Shown here: one piece after another, positions 16,937 to 18,591 of the stretch
Numbering within the stretch: position 1 is the stretch's first letter
Layout of the letters: each line of letters begins with the position of its first letter
Origin: Nephromyces sp. MM_2019
Taxonomy: Eukaryota > Apicomplexa > Aconoidasida > Nephromycida
DNA length: 18,591 nt
NCBI GenBank assembly: GCA_015657535.1
Contig: JADHZB010001434.1
Span: 2,656 to 21,246 of the forward strand
Direction of reading: 5' to 3'
Notes under the pieces: model-generated
Database searches by the model: none
Told to the model about the DNA's origin: nothing
What the model saw: the letters and a program-made list of their open reading frames with translations, nothing else
Made by a program: the position numbers and the translations under genes

Positions 16937-18180
16937 GAAAGCACTAGGCAAGTGTTGACACATACACACACGCACAAAACATATTATAGATCAGTAGGGA
17001 AATAGCACTAGAAACAAGGGAAAAACTAGCCTAATTCCTTCTAACTAGAAGGGAGACTGAAGGCAAAATACAAGACACCGATAGAGTGGGACACGGTACA
17101 CACACAATGTTCACTTCACCTATTCACATTTCATATAGGATCAGCACTGTGCAGTACAAACAACACACAAAACACACGCACACCCCAGCTTGAGCATACT
17201 GAGTTATGAGACATCAGCTGCTGTACATTCAAAACTCAAGCAAATCGATGTGTGCAAAAGATTGAAGTAAAGCATATTTATAGTACATATACAGCACACA
17301 CACCTATAGTATATATACAGCACACACACCAGTGTACATACAGCACACACCTATAGTGTATGTACAACACACACACACACACACACACTAGTGTATGTAC
17401 ATCTAGTACACATACATTTAGCATATATACATTACGAGTGAAGCTATACAGTCTAATCAATACGCTCTCTCACATTACGTGATATAAGACATACGCACAC
17501 ATAAAGAAAAGTATTCAGAATACACACACAAAGAGCAAAAGCAAAGCTCTTCATATAACACACAACCAAGGCTCATCCTAAGATTCCTAAACACACACAA
17601 ACACACAAAACCAAAGCTCTTTAGTACACAAACATAAGCATCAGACGAAATCAGATTATATAATGTTAACAACATTTCCCTATTTAATCTGGTATCCATC
17701 ATCTTCATCAGTATCCTAACAAATCTGCAGAAGCTTATGCCTTTGTGTGTGTGCGTGTGCGTAAAAGCCAATAAAGATTGTATGGGCCTAACTTTGGAGG
17801 TAAAAGCAACTACAGTACGAACTAAAGCAAAAAATTACACCTCCAACAAACACTTCCTACCAACAATCTTCATTCATCACATATAAGCACATACACACAC
17901 ATGCACACACACACAAAACCCTACTCATAATCGAAAAAGCTTAGTCTGCATATGCAGAGCAAGAGAGGGGAGAAATCGCCAGGTTTTGGCGTGGGAACAA
18001 CATAACTCCTCTACCCTCAAATGTTGTATAAGCTGTGTGTGCGTATGAGCCCCTCAGCAAAACTAGAAGGTGAAAGAAATCGAATGAATTGCATCATTGG
18101 AATTGAGTGTACGTACAGAGTGATGCTTCAACCACTTCAGCCAAGCAAACACCTCAGGCCTTGCCTTCTTGGAACTTCAT
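15263..18180 (-). CDS. Gene D: unidentified multi-exon minus-strand gene
   Basis: Several minus-strand blocks with splice signals lie between CA-rich stretches. About 18175-18066: FAWLKWLKHHSVRT. 17724-17634: acceptor AGCTTCTGCAG, 30 codons containing FVRILMKMMDTRLNREMLL and LYNLISSDAY. About 16810-16765: VYIFGCEYEAIDCL. About 16226-16176: SVYAPFKCNDSIKHITC, or another frame of the same block. 15857-15806: acceptor TTTATACTGCAG, AVQEAGFVDSRCNFKTA, donor T|GTAGGC in phase 1. 15321-15263: acceptor CCTTTAGTTGCAG, then VSMNLKEKMKLRLCLHDG and stop. The last two join in phase. The earlier blocks are not all chained and may include errors of strand or frame. No family recognised. It converges on gene C. 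Confidence 0.42.
15420..15735. repeat. GA/CA repeat with four 25-bp units, in gene D intron
   Basis: From about 15612 to 15716 the unit ACACAGAGAGAGATGCATAC recurs every 25 bp (GCATAC at 15635, 15660, 15685, and a variant near 15710). Upstream, 15420-15600 is degenerate GAGAGA/ACATA sequence. Minus-strand open frames here (Ser/Leu/Cys/Val-rich) are spurious. Confidence 0.88.
16140..16178. repeat. CA microsatellite
   Basis: Uninterrupted (AC)n of about 17-18 copies, directly 3' of the candidate gene D exon block that ends near 16180 (minus strand). Confidence 0.93.
16305..16710. repeat. Degenerate ACACACTGAGRC minisatellite and CA tract, gene D intron
   Basis: Imperfect units of about 16-24 bp with core ACACACTGAG(A/G)C (for example 16382, 16418, 16454, 16476, 16521, 16566) fill the stretch, ending in a (CA)n tract at 16680-16705. 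Long minus-strand frames (16277-16701) are Cys/Val/Ser-rich shadows. Confidence 0.75.
16865..16934. repeat. AT-rich inverted repeat followed by a CA microsatellite
   Basis: ATAGACT at 16865 and AGTCTAT at 16891-16897 are perfect inverted arms around GAGATATATATCTATATAT, which itself is largely self-complementary. A (CA)n tract follows at 16905-16934. It could form a cruciform or an RNA hairpin. Confidence 0.8.
17277..17425. repeat. TATAGTATATATACAGCACACACAC tandem repeat
   Basis: Four to five imperfect units of about 25-30 bp starting near 17279, 17305, 17330 and 17352, each TA-TAGT-(A/G)TA-(T/C)ATACA(G/A)CACACACAC. The last unit runs into a CA tract and then CTAGTGTATGTACATCTAGTACACATACA. 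Short palindromes (GTACAT...) recur inside. Confidence 0.8.
17725..18060. other. Stretch without a supported exon (gene D intron or flank)
   Basis: Between the candidate gene D blocks at 17724 and about 18066 I see CA/TG microsatellite bits (17744-17760, 17888-17913), AT-rich sequence and no convincing coding block. Confidence 0.4.
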
Positions 18181-18498
18181 ACTGTAAAGAGAAAAAATTT
18201 AAAGTTAATCAGCACACACAATATAACACACAGTGACACATTCATAGATTAACACACATACAAGAAGCAGAAAAAAGTTTTAAAAAAATGCATAAGAAAG
18301 AAGATAAAGAAACATAGGTTAAAAAGCACACACACACACACACACACCTATATCTAAAATACCTTCAATTCACTTACTTCACAAATATACTTCAACAGAA
18401 GAAGCTGCACATATACCAGGGACAGCTATAGCGACCACGAGAATCCAAACACCCATGTAATATAGCACACAGAAGAAGACTCACTACACACACACACA
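18181..18498. other. A-rich and CA-rich stretch, no supported gene
   Basis: Contains A-rich sequence with AAGAAG-type runs at 18260-18310, a (CA)n tract at 18328-18347 and mixed sequence. A possible acceptor for the rightmost gene D block (TTCTCTTTACAG on the minus strand) lies at its left end. No open frame of note. Confidence 0.4.
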
Positions 18499-18591
18499 GA
18501 AGAAGAAGAAGAAGAAGAAGAAGAAGAAGAAGAAGAAGAAGAAGAAGAAGAAGAAGAAGAAGAAGAAGAAGAAGAAGAAGAAGAAGAAGAA
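18499..18591. repeat. GAA triplet array running off the window
   Basis: At least 31 uninterrupted AGA/GAA triplets follow a CACACACACACA run and reach the last base, so the true length is unknown. The strand is pure homopurine. Such tracts can form intramolecular triplexes. On the strand of gene D it reads TTC and could serve as an intronic pyrimidine tract. Confidence 0.97.

Overview
This is eukaryotic nuclear DNA. Short exons with GT..AG introns can be read directly, the noncoding DNA is saturated with TG/CA-rich simple repeats and minisatellites, and nothing bacterial (operons, ribosome binding sites) is visible. One gene is reconstructed end to end: an 11-exon plus-strand gene for the 48-kDa subunit of oligosaccharyltransferase (OST48/DDOST/WBP1 family). 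Together with a minus-strand gene whose product looks like an organelle-targeted helical-repeat protein with low-complexity inserts, this suggests an intron-rich protist. An apicomplexan of the coccidian type is my best guess, from style only; no lineage marker proves it.

Layout. 1-190: 63-bp CA-rich minisatellite. About 223-2472 (minus): gene A, putative mitochondrial helical-repeat (RAP/FASTK-like) protein, probably running off the left edge. About 2974-4244 (minus): gene F, a small leucine-rich helical protein in several candidate exons. 4245-5228: intergenic region between divergent genes F and E. 5229 to about 6078 (plus): gene E, a Glu/Lys/Pro/Ser repeat protein whose likely last exon may overlap the first exon of the next gene. 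6047-11437 (plus): OST48. 11438-12680: an array of degenerate palindromic repeats and several short open blocks whose strand I cannot settle. About 13370-14138 (minus): candidate exons of gene B. 14140-14500: degenerate ~22-bp minisatellite. About 14676-15206 (plus): 3' end of gene C. About 15263-18180 (minus): gene D, convergent with gene C, stops only 56 bp apart. 18499-18591: long GAA array running off the right edge.

OST48 is an ER membrane protein of the N-glycosylation machinery. The other genes cannot be tied to it; neighbours lie on both strands with no sign of co-transcription. No tRNA, rRNA, CRISPR array or transposase gene was found. The most unusual features are a dispersed near-palindrome (core GTGTACGTACAC) seen in introns, intergenic DNA and two exons of gene A; 20 perfect 18-bp units inside OST48 intron 1; a ~105-bp uninterrupted alternating purine/pyrimidine tract in OST48 intron 5; and TG-rich coding strands in most introns. 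Most long open frames in repeats are artefacts of repeat periods divisible by three.
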